NCBI GenBank assembly: GCA_014444615.1
Contig: PVXE01000002.1
Location: 62,001 to 126,000, forward strand
DNA from: Tagaea sp. CACIAM 22H2
GTDB lineage: Bacteria; Pseudomonadota; Alphaproteobacteria; CACIAM-22H2
Direction of reading: 5' to 3'
DNA: 64,000 bases
Of the stretch, positions 18,635-27,621 are shown one piece after another. Position 1 is the stretch's first letter. Each line of letters opens with the position of its first letter. The position numbers were made by a program, and so were the translations under genes. The notes under the pieces are model-generated. The model was not told where the DNA came from and made no database searches. It was given only the letters and a program-made list of their open reading frames with translations.

Positions 18635-20271
18635 ACACCCGCGCCGCCGCGATCGTGATTTTGGGGGCGGGCAGCCTGCCCGTCGCACGCAAGATCGCGG
18701 CCGCGTTGCCAGGCGCGCGGATTCATGGCCTGAAGTCCCGCGTCGCGGATGCGGATATCGCGTTCGAGGAATTCGGACCCGCGTTGCGCGATCTGTTCGC
18801 TAGCGATACGCCGATCATTGTGCTTTGCGCGACCGGTATCGTGGTGCGTGCGCTTTCGCCCCTGCTGCAGGACAAGCGCGCCGAACCGCCCGTCGTCGTG
18901 GTCGCGGAGGACGGCAGCGCGATCGTGCCGCTGCTCGGCGGCTTGCGCGGCGTCAACGATCTGGCGCGGCGGATCGGTTCGGCGCTCGAAACGGCACCCG
19001 CGATCACCACGACCGGCGAAGTCCGTTTCGGTACGACGCTGGAATTGGCGCCGGACGGCTATGTCCTCGCCAATCCGGCGGCGGGTAAGCGCTTTATGTC
19101 GGATCTGCTGGCCGGTGCGAAGGTTCGCATCGAGGGTGCCGCGCCTTGGCTTTTGGAAACGCGCTTGCCGATCGATCCGGCGGGCACGTTGACGATCCGC
19201 GTCACGCCGAAGGCGGTAACGCCTGCCGAGGGCGAACTTGTTTTCCATCCGCGCGCGGTGCGTATCGACGTCCAAAGCGGTGCCGCCGATCGCGTGATGG
19301 CCGCACTCGATGCGCAAGGCTTGTCGCCGCTTGCCGTCGCCTGTGTCGTCGCCGCCGAGAAGGATGCCGCCGATCCTGCCATTCATGACGTCGCGAAGGC
19401 GCTGGATCGGCCGTTGCGCATCGTCGCCGCCCTCGATACCGATCCCGTGAAGCTGTCCGTCGCCGATGCGCCGATCGATCCGGCGTCGATCGGGCGCGCG
19501 CGCGGCAAATTGAGCGTGATCGGGATCGGTCCCGGTTGGCTGGATTGGCGCACACCCGAAGCGCAACGTGATCTGGCACAAGCAGACGATTTGATCGGCT
19601 ACGAGACCTATCTACGTATGGCGGGGCCGTTCGCACCGCATCAAATCGTCCATGCCACCGACAACCGCGAAGAGATGGCACGCGCGCACCATGCGTTCGC
19701 GCTGGCGGCGCAAGGCCGTTCGGTCGCGGTCGTGTCGTCGGGCGATCCGGGGATATTTGCGATGGCGGCGGCGGTGCTCGAAGCTTTGCACGAAAACGCC
19801 GATCCGGCATGGCATGGTGTGGAACTGAAGATCGTACCGGGTATCTCGGCCGCGCAAGCCGCGGCCGCACGCAGCGGCGCGCCGTTGGGCCACGATTTCT
19901 GCATCATATCGCTTTCCGACAATCTCAAGCCTTGGGACGTGATCGAACGCCGCCTGTCATTGGCCGCGCAAGCCGATCTGGTGCTCGCCCTCTACAACCC
20001 GATCTCCCGCGCGCGGCCCACGCAATTGGCGCAGGCGCTGACGGCGATCCGCGCGCATCGTGCACCGCAAACGCCGGTCGTGCTGGGCCGCGATATCGGC
20101 CGCCCGGATGAAAGCTTGCGCGTCGTCACGCTCGGCGCGCTCGATCCGGCGGACGTCGATATGCGCACGGTCGTGATCGTCGGCTCTTCGACAACAACGG
20201 CGTTCGATGGCGCACGCTGGGTCTATACGCCGCGCTGGTACGGCGGCAAAAAGCCGGTCAGCGAAGCTTGA
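18631..20271 (+). CDS. cobJ: CbiG/CobE-like domain fused to precorrin-3B C17-methyltransferase CobJ
   Basis: 546 aa two-part protein. Residues about 1-285 resemble CbiG with its C-terminal CobE-like part ([29 protein letters not shown]; the later [15 protein letters not shown]). Residues about 290-546 are CobJ ([50 protein letters not shown]), which methylates C17 and contracts the ring. The start is the ATG overlapping the cobI stop; frame upstream of it is cobI shadow. CbiG opens the delta-lactone in the anaerobic route, whereas CobG does the preparatory step in the aerobic one. A CbiG-like half beside cobG is therefore unexpected on pathway logic, although fusions of this type are known in databases. 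Confidence 0.9.
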   Translation: MNTRAAAIVILGAGSLPVARKIAAALPGARIHGLKSRVADADIAFEEFGPALRDLFASDTPIIVLCATGIVVRALSPLLQDKRAEPPVVVVAEDGSAIVPLLGGLRGVNDLARRIGSALETAPAITTTGEVRFGTTLELAPDGYVLANPAAGKRFMSDLLAGAKVRIEGAAPWLLETRLPIDPAGTLTIRVTPKAVTPAEGELVFHPRAVRIDVQSGAADRVMAALDAQGLSPLAVACVVAAEKDAADPAIHDVAKALDRPLRIVAALDTDPVKLSVADAPIDPASIGRARGKLSVIGIGPGWLDWRTPEAQRDLAQADDLIGYETYLRMAGPFAPHQIVHATDNREEMARAHHAFALAAQGRSVAVVSSGDPGIFAMAAAVLEALHENADPAWHGVELKIVPGISAAQAAAARSGAPLGHDFCIISLSDNLKPWDVIERRLSLAAQADLVLALYNPISRARPTQLAQALTAIRAHRAPQTPVVLGRDIGRPDESLRVVTLGALDPADVDMRTVVIVGSSTTTAFDGARWVYTPRWYGGKKPVSEA

Positions 20272-21004
20272 GCCACGCCATCGCTTCAGCGATCGTGTAG
20301 GCGACCGGCAGATCGGGGCGGGGCGGGCGGCGCTTCATCGCCACAGGAATGCCAAGTTCGCGCGCGGCGATCAGCTTGGCCTGCGTCGCCGTGCCGCCGC
20401 TGTTCTTGCAAACGATCATGTCGATGCGCTTGTCGCGCAGCAATGCGCGCTCGCCCGCCACGTCGAAGGGGCCGCGCGACAGCAGCAATTCGTATTGCTT
20501 GAATGCGGGCATTGGCTCGGGCGCTTCGACCGAGCGGATCAGGAACCAGATATCGTCGAGCGATACGAAGGGCCCCAATTCCTGGCGGCCGACGGCCATC
20601 AACACGCGTTTGGCCTCGCGCCGCAGGATCGTCGCCGCGTCTTTGAGCGTGTCGACTTCGGTCCAGCGATCGCCAGCGCCGGGGCGCCAAGCTTCGCGTT
20701 CCAGGCGGAGCAGCGCCGTATTCTCCTGCGCGCAAGCCTCGGCCGCATTGAACGCCATCGCGGCGGAGAAAGGATGCGTGGCGTCGATCACCGCATCGAA
20801 GCGCTCGGCGCGCAGATATTCGCCGAGACCTTCGGCGCCGCCGAAGCCGCCGCTGCGCCATTCGCCCGCAGGCAGGCGCGGGGATTTCGTGCGTCCCGCG
20901 AACGACGTGACGACGCGCGAAACCCCGTGCGCGACGAGGGCGGCGGCGAGATCATAGGCCTCGGTCGTGCCGCCGAGGATCAGAACGGAAGGGGAGGTTT
21001 GCAT
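20258..21004 (-). CDS. cobK: Precorrin-6A reductase, CobK
   Basis: 248 aa NADPH-dependent reductase converting precorrin-6A to 6B. N-terminal GGTTEAYDLA and ATHPFSAAMAFNAAEAC are the CobK/CbiJ signatures, and KNSGGTATQAKLIAARELGIPV is the C-terminal motif. Start set at MQTSPSVLILGG. The 14-base overlap of its end with the end of cobJ is convergent. CobM, CobN-S-T and later enzymes are not in the window. Confidence 0.92.
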   Translation of the reverse strand: MQTSPSVLILGGTTEAYDLAAALVAHGVSRVVTSFAGRTKSPRLPAGEWRSGGFGGAEGLGEYLRAERFDAVIDATHPFSAAMAFNAAEACAQENTALLRLEREAWRPGAGDRWTEVDTLKDAATILRREAKRVLMAVGRQELGPFVSLDDIWFLIRSVEAPEPMPAFKQYELLLSRGPFDVAGERALLRDKRIDMIVCKNSGGTATQAKLIAARELGIPVAMKRRPPRPDLPVAYTIAEAMAWLKLR

Positions 21005-21061
21005 GGGCTTGTCGATAAAGCATAAACTGGAATCCCAGTCTCGTCGCGGTTTCCCAATCCA

Positions 21062-21877
21062 GTGACCGAATTCCGTTCGAACAATTCCGGCCCGCGCGTG
21101 CGCGAGATCGCCAGCGTGACCAACCCGCTGGTCAAGGAAATCCGCGCGCTGCATATGCGCAAGGCGCGCGCCGAGACGGGGCTGTTCCTGGCCGAAGGCG
21201 CGCGTACGATCGCCCAAGCGCTTGATTATGGCTTCGCGCCGGAAATGCTGGCGTATCGATCCGATCCGGCGGTTGCCGCGCTGTGCGCGCGTGCCGCCGC
21301 CGGCGGCGCGCAATTGCTGGAAGTCTCGGATGCGGTGCTGGAAAAAATCTCCCAGCGCGACAACGCGCAAAGCGCGATCGGCGTGTTCCGCCAGCGTCTG
21401 CACCGTCTTGCCGATCTCGATCCGAACTCGGCGCCGCTGTGGCTGGCGCTGGAAGGCGTGCGCGATCCGGGCAATCTCGGCACTTGCATTCGCACGGCCG
21501 ACGCGACCGGGGCGGGCGGGGTGATCTTGATCGGCAGTACTTGCGATCCGTTCGGTATCGAAACGGTGCGCGCGACGATGGGCTCGATCTTCGCTGTACC
21601 CATCTATACGGCCGAGCCGGACGAAGCGCTCGCTTTCGTGCGCGGCTGGTCCGGCGTTTCGGTCGGCACGGCGTTACAAGGGGCGATCGACTATCGCGAG
21701 GCGGTTTATGCGCCGCCCACGCTGATCGTCAACGGGACGGAGCAAAGCGGCCTCAGCGACGCGATGCGCGATGCGTGCGGCAAGCTGGTGAAGCTGCCGA
21801 TGCGCGACGGCGTCGAATCGCTCAACCTTTCCGTCGCGGCGGGCGTGATGCTCTACGCCGTTCGCGAACGGCTTTAG
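21062..21877 (+). CDS. TrmH/SpoU-family rRNA 2'-O-methyltransferase
   Basis: 271 aa SPOUT-class RNA methyltransferase. The N-terminal substrate-binding domain (SVTNPLVKEIRALHMRKARAETGLFLAEG, residues about 15-45) is followed by the knotted SAM domain. Its motifs are ALEGVRDPGNLGTCIRTADATGAG (about 127-150) and the C-terminal IPMR/LSVAAGVMLY type (here MRDGVESLNLSVAAGVML). The start is GTG; no ATG gives a complete N-terminal domain. The usual role is ribose methylation of 23S rRNA. It is a single gene between cobK and the sugar ABC operon. Confidence 0.88.
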   Translation: MTEFRSNNSGPRVREIASVTNPLVKEIRALHMRKARAETGLFLAEGARTIAQALDYGFAPEMLAYRSDPAVAALCARAAAGGAQLLEVSDAVLEKISQRDNAQSAIGVFRQRLHRLADLDPNSAPLWLALEGVRDPGNLGTCIRTADATGAGGVILIGSTCDPFGIETVRATMGSIFAVPIYTAEPDEALAFVRGWSGVSVGTALQGAIDYREAVYAPPTLIVNGTEQSGLSDAMRDACGKLVKLPMRDGVESLNLSVAAGVMLYAVRERL

Positions 21878-21896
21878 CCGCGCGCCCTGATCGCCG

Positions 21897-22994
21897 CTAG
21901 CCGCGCAGGCGCGCGCCGTCCGGATCGAAGAAATGCGCGAGCTTTGTGTCGACGGTGACGGCGACGGTCTCGCCGCTCGCCGGCAGAAGGCGGCCATCGG
22001 CCATACCGACCAGTTCGTGCCCATGGGCGCGCAGCGTCACTTGCGTCGCCGTTCCCAAAGGCTCGGCGATGATGACCGTGCCTTCGAAGCGCACTTCGCC
22101 CGGCCGCAACGTCGCGCCCGTACCGGCCGTTTCGACGCGCAGGTCGTCGGGTCGGATGCCCGCGACGACGCGCTCGCGCGCACCGACGATGGCCGAGGAA
22201 ACGGGAATGACGGCGCCTTCGCCAAGCTTCAACGTTGCCGCCACGCCGTCGCGCGCGGCGGGCAGGGTCATGAAGTTCATCGTCGGCGTGCCGATGAAGC
22301 CCGCGACGAATATGCTGGCCGGCGTATGGAACACGTCCAGCGGCGTGCCGACCTGTTCGATCCGTCCGTCGCGCATAATGACGATCCGGTCGGCGAGGGT
22401 CATCGCTTCGACCTGATCATGCGTCACGTAGATCGTGGTCGTGCGCAAGGTCTGATGCAGGCGCTTGATCTCCGTGCGGACTTGCCCGCGCAATTGGGCG
22501 TCGAGATTGGAGAGCGGCTCGTCGAACAGGAACACCGACGGATCGCGCACGATCGCGCGGCCCATCGCCACGCGCTGACGCTGGCCGCCGGACAACTCGC
22601 TCGGCCGGCGGTCGAGATAGGCGGTCAGGCCCAGCATTTCGGCTGCGCGCTTCACTTTCGTCTCGATCTCGTCCTTCGGGCGTTTGGCCGCGAGCAAGCC
22701 GAAGGCGATGTTCTTGAACACGCTCATATGCGGATAAAGCGCGTAATTCTGGAACACCATCGCGATGTCGCGATCCTTGGGTTCCAGCCTGTTCACCACC
22801 TTGTCGCCGATGCGCAGCGTGCCCGCGGTGACGCTCTCCAGCCCCGCGATCATGCGCAGCGTCGTCGATTTGCCGCAACCCGACGGGCCGACGAGCACGA
22901 TGAATTCGCCGTCGGCGACCTCCAGATCGATGCCGTGCACGACCTGGGTATGGCCGTAGCGCTTGACCAATCCCTGCAAGGAGAGGCTGGCCAT
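21897..22994 (-). CDS. Sugar ABC transporter ATP-binding protein (UgpC/MsmK type)
   Basis: 365 aa ATPase of the CUT1 carbohydrate importer family. Walker A GPSGCGKST, signature LSGGQRQRVAMGRAI, Walker B VFLFDEPLSNLD and switch VTHDQVEA are present. The C-terminal third is a TOBE/regulatory domain (GIRPDDLRVE). It is the last gene of a minus-strand operon that begins with two permeases and includes the lyase gene. The substrate is probably a sugar or amino-sugar derivative, judged by the nearby glucosamine-6-phosphate deaminase homologue. Confidence 0.92.
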   Translation of the reverse strand: MASLSLQGLVKRYGHTQVVHGIDLEVADGEFIVLVGPSGCGKSTTLRMIAGLESVTAGTLRIGDKVVNRLEPKDRDIAMVFQNYALYPHMSVFKNIAFGLLAAKRPKDEIETKVKRAAEMLGLTAYLDRRPSELSGGQRQRVAMGRAIVRDPSVFLFDEPLSNLDAQLRGQVRTEIKRLHQTLRTTTIYVTHDQVEAMTLADRIVIMRDGRIEQVGTPLDVFHTPASIFVAGFIGTPTMNFMTLPAARDGVAATLKLGEGAVIPVSSAIVGARERVVAGIRPDDLRVETAGTGATLRPGEVRFEGTVIIAEPLGTATQVTLRAHGHELVGMADGRLLPASGETVAVTVDTKLAHFFDPDGARLRG

Positions 22995-22997
22995 CGG

Positions 22998-24509
22998 TCA
23001 GCCCCCGGTCCGCGCTGCGAGCTTGTCGTGCGCAGCCTTCGCCGCCGCCGCGTGCGCGGCCAAACGGTCGCGAAGACGCTTCGCGCTGGCGCGATGGCGC
23101 GTGGCGGCCTCGGCCAATGCTTCGGGGGCGGGGCCGCCGGGCAGTTTGCGTACGGCGATGAAATTCTCCGGCGACGCGGCCTCGCGAAAGCGCGCCTCGC
23201 TCAATTTCGGCGCGCGGCCGCAGGTCTCGGCGAAAGCGGCGGCGAAGCGCGCATAGGGCACGGTGCCCAGATCGTCGCCGCTTTCCTTCATCGCGCGCGC
23301 GAGCTGGGCGGCGACATGATGCGCGCGGCCGAAGGGAATGCCTTCTTCGCGCACCAGCGTGTCGGCGAGTTCGGTGATCGTCGCGAAAGAGCGCGAGATA
23401 TTGGCGCGCGCGCGGGCTTCGTCGATCGCGGCGCTGGCGGCGACACCTTGCATCAGGTCGAGCACCCGCGCGGCCATCGCGAAGGCTTCGTAACCTTGGC
23501 TGTGCACCTCGTGCTCGTTGTCGTTCATGTCGGTGAAGGGCGTGTTGTGCAGCGCCGTCAGCACCGCTTCGCAGCGTCCGGCGGTCAGCGACGCCATCAA
23601 TCGCATATGTTCGACCGGCACGGGGTTGCGCTTCTGCGGCATGATCGAACTGATCTGGACGAAGCCGTCCGAGAAGCGCAATTGGCCGACCTCGAACGAC
23701 GTCCAGAACGCCATATCCTGCGCGAACCTGCCGAGATTGAGCGCCATCAGCTTGATCGCCGCATAGACCTGCGACGTGTAGTCGGCGGCGGCGATGCAGC
23801 TATAGGAATTGGGCAGAATGTCGGCGAAGCCGAGCAACTCGGCGACGCGCGCGCGGTTCAGCGGAAATCCCGTCGTGGTGATCGCGGCCGCGCCCATCGG
23901 GCACAGATCGGCGGTCTGGCGCGCTTGTTCCAAGCGCTCCGCGTCGCGCAGCAAGGTTTCGATGACTGCGCCCAGATAATGGCCGTAGGTCGAGGGCTGC
24001 GCGGGCTGGCCATGGGTGTAGGCGAGGATGATCGTGCGCGCGTCGCGCACCGATCGTTCGATCAGGGTTTCGATCAGGCCGGTCAATTGGGCGACGAGCG
24101 CGTCGAGCCGCTCCTTCAGCGCCATCTTGAACAGCGTGTGATCGATATCGTTGCGCGAGCGGCCGGTATGCAGGCGTGCGGCGGTGTCGACGCCGACATG
24201 GCGCGCCAATTCGCGCTCGATATAGAAGAACAGGTCTTCGTGCTCGCCGGTATAGGCGACAGGTTCGCTGCGCGAAGCCAAATCCGCTTCGATGGCGGCG
24301 AGCGCGCGCAGCAGTTTCGCGATGTCCTCGGCGCTCAGCAGCCCTTGCTCGTGCAGCATCACGCCATGGGCGCGGTGCATCGTCATCAGATGACCAAGAT
24401 GATGGGCCTGGCTCAGCCCGAAGGCGGGGGCGAGCACGGCGCGGGCGAAGGCGGGGGCGGGGAAGCGGTCGTCGCCGCCTTCGAAGGAATTCGGGGGCAA
24501 AGCGGCCAT
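22998..24509 (-). CDS. Argininosuccinate-lyase-like enzyme (aspartase/fumarase superfamily)
   Basis: 503 aa. The fold is fixed by HTGRSRNDIDHTLF (substrate-binding motif of ASL) and the mobile-loop signature SSIMPQKRNPVPVEH. The signature departs from the usual GSSIMPQKKNPD of ArgH: Ile stands in place of the first Gly, Arg-Asn-Pro-Val follows the Gln-Lys, and the Asp is missing. The TYGHYL and NDNEHE segments are also unlike housekeeping ArgH. Start is MAALPPNSFEGG, two bases after the permease stop. Lying between the ATPase and permeases of an importer, it probably cleaves an imported C-N bonded compound. EDDS-lyase-like chemistry is one possibility. Arginine synthesis is unlikely. Confidence 0.8.
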   Translation of the reverse strand: MAALPPNSFEGGDDRFPAPAFARAVLAPAFGLSQAHHLGHLMTMHRAHGVMLHEQGLLSAEDIAKLLRALAAIEADLASRSEPVAYTGEHEDLFFYIERELARHVGVDTAARLHTGRSRNDIDHTLFKMALKERLDALVAQLTGLIETLIERSVRDARTIILAYTHGQPAQPSTYGHYLGAVIETLLRDAERLEQARQTADLCPMGAAAITTTGFPLNRARVAELLGFADILPNSYSCIAAADYTSQVYAAIKLMALNLGRFAQDMAFWTSFEVGQLRFSDGFVQISSIMPQKRNPVPVEHMRLMASLTAGRCEAVLTALHNTPFTDMNDNEHEVHSQGYEAFAMAARVLDLMQGVAASAAIDEARARANISRSFATITELADTLVREEGIPFGRAHHVAAQLARAMKESGDDLGTVPYARFAAAFAETCGRAPKLSEARFREAASPENFIAVRKLPGGPAPEALAEAATRHRASAKRLRDRLAAHAAAAKAAHDKLAARTGG

Positions 24510-24511
24510 GT

Positions 24512-25384
24512 TCAACCTTTCAATCCGGCCAGCACGACGCCGCGGATGATGTAACGCTGGAAAACGATGAAGACGACGAGCGTGGGCAAGGTCGCGATCG
24601 TGGCGCCCGCCATGACGAGCTCCCAATCGGTGAGGTTCTCGCCCGAGAACGAGGCGAGGCCGACGGGCAGCGTATAGAGCGCGCGGTCGTTGGTGACGAT
24701 CAACGGCCACAGGAACGCGGTCCAATTGCCCAGGAAGGTGAAGATGCCGAGCGCGGAAAGTGCTGGCGTGACCAGCGGCATCGCGACCTTCCACCAGATC
24801 TTGAACTCGCTGAGCCCGTCGATCCGCGCGGCGTGGATATAGTCGTCGGGCACGCCCATGAAGAACTGGCGCATCAGGAACACGCCGAAGCCCGTCATCA
24901 TGCCGGGGAACATGATGCCCCAATAGCTGTTGAGCCAGCCGAAATTCTTCGCCATCACGTACCACGGCACGATCAGCATTTCGGTCGGGATCATCAGCGT
25001 GCTGAGGATGGCGATGAACACGAATTCGCGGCCGCGGAATTCGAACTTCGCCAGCGTGTAGCCGATCAGCGCATCGAAGAAGAGCACCGAAATCGTGACG
25101 AGCGCGCTGGTGACGACCGAATTGACGAACCAAAGGCCGAAACGCGTCTTCTCGAAAATAAAGATGTAGTTCTCGAAGGTCGGCTCGTGCGGCAGAAGAT
25201 TGATTTCGTAGACTTCGTGCGGCGCTTTGAACGACGTGCCGATCATATAGGCCAGCGGCGTCATCATCACGATCGCGCCGATCACCAGCAGCGTCCAGGC
25301 GACGACCAATCCCGGGCGTTCGGCGAGCGCCACGCGCCAGGGGCGATCCGCGTCGAACAACGATGCCGCCGGGCCGGACATCAA
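24512..25384 (-). CDS. Carbohydrate ABC transporter permease (MalG type)
   Basis: 290 aa inner-membrane permease of the CUT1 family with the EAA-type coupling loop DDYIHAARIDGLSEFKIWWKVAMPL near residues 185-210. Hydrophobic segments begin at about residues 27-48. It is second in the operon; its start overlaps the stop of the MalF-type permease by 4 bp, and the lyase gene follows after 2 bp. Confidence 0.92.
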   Translation of the reverse strand: MMSGPAASLFDADRPWRVALAERPGLVVAWTLLVIGAIVMMTPLAYMIGTSFKAPHEVYEINLLPHEPTFENYIFIFEKTRFGLWFVNSVVTSALVTISVLFFDALIGYTLAKFEFRGREFVFIAILSTLMIPTEMLIVPWYVMAKNFGWLNSYWGIMFPGMMTGFGVFLMRQFFMGVPDDYIHAARIDGLSEFKIWWKVAMPLVTPALSALGIFTFLGNWTAFLWPLIVTNDRALYTLPVGLASFSGENLTDWELVMAGATIATLPTLVVFIVFQRYIIRGVVLAGLKG

Positions 25385-26280
25385 TTCGTCCTCGCGCGCA
25401 TCAAGCGCAGCTGGATCAAGCTGATCACGAGCAGGATCAGGAACAGGATGATCGTTTGCGCCGCCGCGTAGCCCATTTGGTAGGAACGAAACGCGGTTTC
25501 ATAGATATACAGCACCAGCGGTTTGGTGCTGTTGAGCGGCCCGCCGGCGCCGTTATCCGTCATGTTGTAGACCGTGTCGAAAATCCGCAGGAAACCGATC
25601 GACGAAATCACGACCAGGAACACGATCGTCGGCCGCAACAGCGGCAGTGTGATTTCGCGTAAGACCATCCATCGGCCGGCGCCATCGATGCGCGCCGCCT
25701 CGTAATAGCTCGACGGTATGGCGCGCAGTCCCGCCATGAACAGCACGATCTGGAAGCCGAGCCCGGCCCAGATGGCGGGCGCGAGGGCGGCGGGCAGGGC
25801 TTGGAACGTGGAGCGCAGGAAAGGCTGCGTGTCGAAGCCGACGGCGTTGAGCAGGTTGTTGAACAAGCCCACCGGCGGCGGCTGATAGAACCAGCGCCAC
25901 ACCCACGCCATCGCGACGGCCGAGGTGAGATGGGGGATGAAATAGCAGGCGCGGATCAGCCCGTGCGCGAAGCGCACTTGATCGAGATAGTAGGCGACGA
26001 CGAAGGCGATCACGAGGCTGACCGGCGCGCCGACGGCCAGATAGATGAAGGTGTTTTTGAACGCGATCCAGAACACGGGGTCGTTCAGCATGCGGCTGAA
26101 ATTCGACAGCCCGGCATAGCGCGGCGGCGACAGCAGATTCCATTCGGTGAACGCGATCGCGAAGGACTCGAACGCGGGATAGAAGCGGATCACGCCGAAA
26201 AACACGATCGGCACCGCCAGGAATATCCAGGCCTGGATGGCGAGTTTGCGCTCGATCGTCAGTGTTTCGCCAAACCGCAT
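25381..26280 (-). CDS. Carbohydrate ABC transporter permease (MalF type)
   Basis: 299 aa permease, first gene of the minus-strand importer operon. TM segments start around residues 14-32, and the coupling loop is PSSYYEAARIDGAGRWMVLREITLPLL. Its promoter lies in the 76-base spacer shared with the divergent ROK regulator, where a perfect 8-bp inverted repeat is found. The binding protein is not in this operon but at 28562-29854. Confidence 0.92.
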   Translation of the reverse strand: MRFGETLTIERKLAIQAWIFLAVPIVFFGVIRFYPAFESFAIAFTEWNLLSPPRYAGLSNFSRMLNDPVFWIAFKNTFIYLAVGAPVSLVIAFVVAYYLDQVRFAHGLIRACYFIPHLTSAVAMAWVWRWFYQPPPVGLFNNLLNAVGFDTQPFLRSTFQALPAALAPAIWAGLGFQIVLFMAGLRAIPSSYYEAARIDGAGRWMVLREITLPLLRPTIVFLVVISSIGFLRIFDTVYNMTDNGAGGPLNSTKPLVLYIYETAFRSYQMGYAAAQTIILFLILLVISLIQLRLMRARTN

Positions 26281-26314
26281 CCCGGTTCCGCCGTGTCGGC
26301 CGCTCGTTGCGGCG

Positions 26315-26339
26315 ATTAAATCCGTTCCATTGATTTAAT
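26315..26339. promoter_or_regulatory. Inverted repeat, probable ROK-regulator operator
   Basis: Arms ATTAAATC (26315-26322) and GATTTAAT (26332-26339) are perfect reverse complements separated by nine bases. ROK repressors such as Mlc, NagC and XylR bind AT-rich inverted repeats with roughly this arm composition and spacing. The site sits between the divergent permease operon and the ROK regulator gene, 18 bases before the regulator start. It could thus control both and allow autoregulation. Confidence 0.65.
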
Positions 26340-26356
26340 ATGAAGACATTGTCATC

Positions 26357-27613
26357 ATGCAAGCGGAATTCCTGGGGCGCCCCTTGCGGCGCCGTGATCG
26401 CGAGGATCGCTTGGCGGGATCGGGATTGGGGTTTTTGTCGGGGCTGGCGCCCTTCGACCGACGCGGTCATCAGCGCCGGTTGATCGTCGACGCGTTGTGG
26501 CGCGTCGATGCGGCAAGCCGCGCCGATTTGGCGGCCGCGATCGGCTTGTCGCCGCAAATGGTCACGCTGCTGGTCGACGAGTTGATGGCGGACGGGCTCG
26601 TGCGCGAAGTGGGCCGGCGGCCCGCCGCGCGCGGTCAGCCGCCGATCGATCTCGCCCTCGATGCCGACGGCGGATTCGCGGTCGGCGTGCAGGTGGAACC
26701 CGGGCGCCTCAACATCGTGCTCGCCGATTTGAAAGGGCGGGTGCGCGCCGAGATCAGCGAGCCGTGTCCGACGGAGACGCCCGCGAAGGCGCTGCCGCAT
26801 CTCAAGAAGCGCGTCGCGCGGCTGGTCGCGAAGACCGGAATCGACCGCCGCCGCTTGCTCGGGGCGGGGATCGTGATCCCGGGCCCGTTCGGCGACGTCG
26901 AGAACGTGGCGCGTGACTTGCTCGCGATGCCCGCCTGGTCGCGCTCGACGTTTCGTGAAGATTTCGCCGCCGCGCTCGACATGCCCGTTTTCGTCGGCAA
27001 CGACGCGACGGCGGCCGCTGTCGGCGAACATCTCGATGGCGCGGCGCGCGACTTGCGCCACTTCGTCTATCTCTATCTTGGCGAAGGCGTGGGGGCGGGC
27101 GTGTTCGTCGAGGACCATCCCGCGATGGGCGCCTTCGGCAATGCGGGCGAGGTCGGGCGCATGCTTGTGCCCGATCCCGATCGTCCCGGTGCGGCCATCG
27201 AACTGGAAGCCGTGGCGTCTCTCGATGCGTTACGACGTGCACTCGCCGTCGCGGGCGACATCGATGCCGAGGCGTTGTTCGTCGCGAACGCGGCGGCGGT
27301 CGCGCGCTGGCGCGATCGCGCGGCCGCGGCTTTACGCATCGCCATCGCCAATATCGAAAATCTTCTTGATCCCGACGCGATCGTGCTGGGCGGTCCATTG
27401 CCGCCTGCCGAATTGAGCGCGTTGCTGTCGCGCATCGAGCTGCCGCCGACTGTCAGCGCGCGCCGGGGGCGGCGCCATCCGCGATTGCTGCTCGGCCGAT
27501 CGGGGCGGGTTGTATCGGCGCTGGGCGGCGCGACGCTGCCGCTGTTCCACGCGCTCACACCGCAGCCGCAGGCCGCCCGCCGACGCATCGGCGCGATGGA
27601 GATGGCGTCGTGA
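26357..27613 (+). CDS. ROK-family transcriptional regulator
   Basis: 418 aa. A winged helix-turn-helix lies at about residues 51-82 (DAASRADLAAAIGLSPQMVT...), followed by a ROK sugar-sensing domain from about residue 100 on. The Asp of GNDATAAAVGEHL is kept. The Cys-x-Cys-Gly zinc motif of NagC/Mlc is absent (GNAGEVGRMLVPDPDR). It is transcribed away from the importer permeases and probably represses them until a sugar or sugar phosphate binds. The stop lies 8 bases from the convergent metallohydrolase stop. Confidence 0.88.
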   Translation: MQAEFLGRPLRRRDREDRLAGSGLGFLSGLAPFDRRGHQRRLIVDALWRVDAASRADLAAAIGLSPQMVTLLVDELMADGLVREVGRRPAARGQPPIDLALDADGGFAVGVQVEPGRLNIVLADLKGRVRAEISEPCPTETPAKALPHLKKRVARLVAKTGIDRRRLLGAGIVIPGPFGDVENVARDLLAMPAWSRSTFREDFAAALDMPVFVGNDATAAAVGEHLDGAARDLRHFVYLYLGEGVGAGVFVEDHPAMGAFGNAGEVGRMLVPDPDRPGAAIELEAVASLDALRRALAVAGDIDAEALFVANAAAVARWRDRAAAALRIAIANIENLLDPDAIVLGGPLPPAELSALLSRIELPPTVSARRGRRHPRLLLGRSGRVVSALGGATLPLFHALTPQPQAARRRIGAMEMAS

Positions 27614-27621
27614 GCGCGATT

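Noticed and set aside
21933..24554. Very long open frame (873 codons) on the plus strand opposite the ATPase and lyase genes
   Set aside because: It is rich in Arg, His, Asp and Gln, has no domain, and mirrors the codon pattern of the real minus-strand genes; an antisense shadow of GC-rich DNA.
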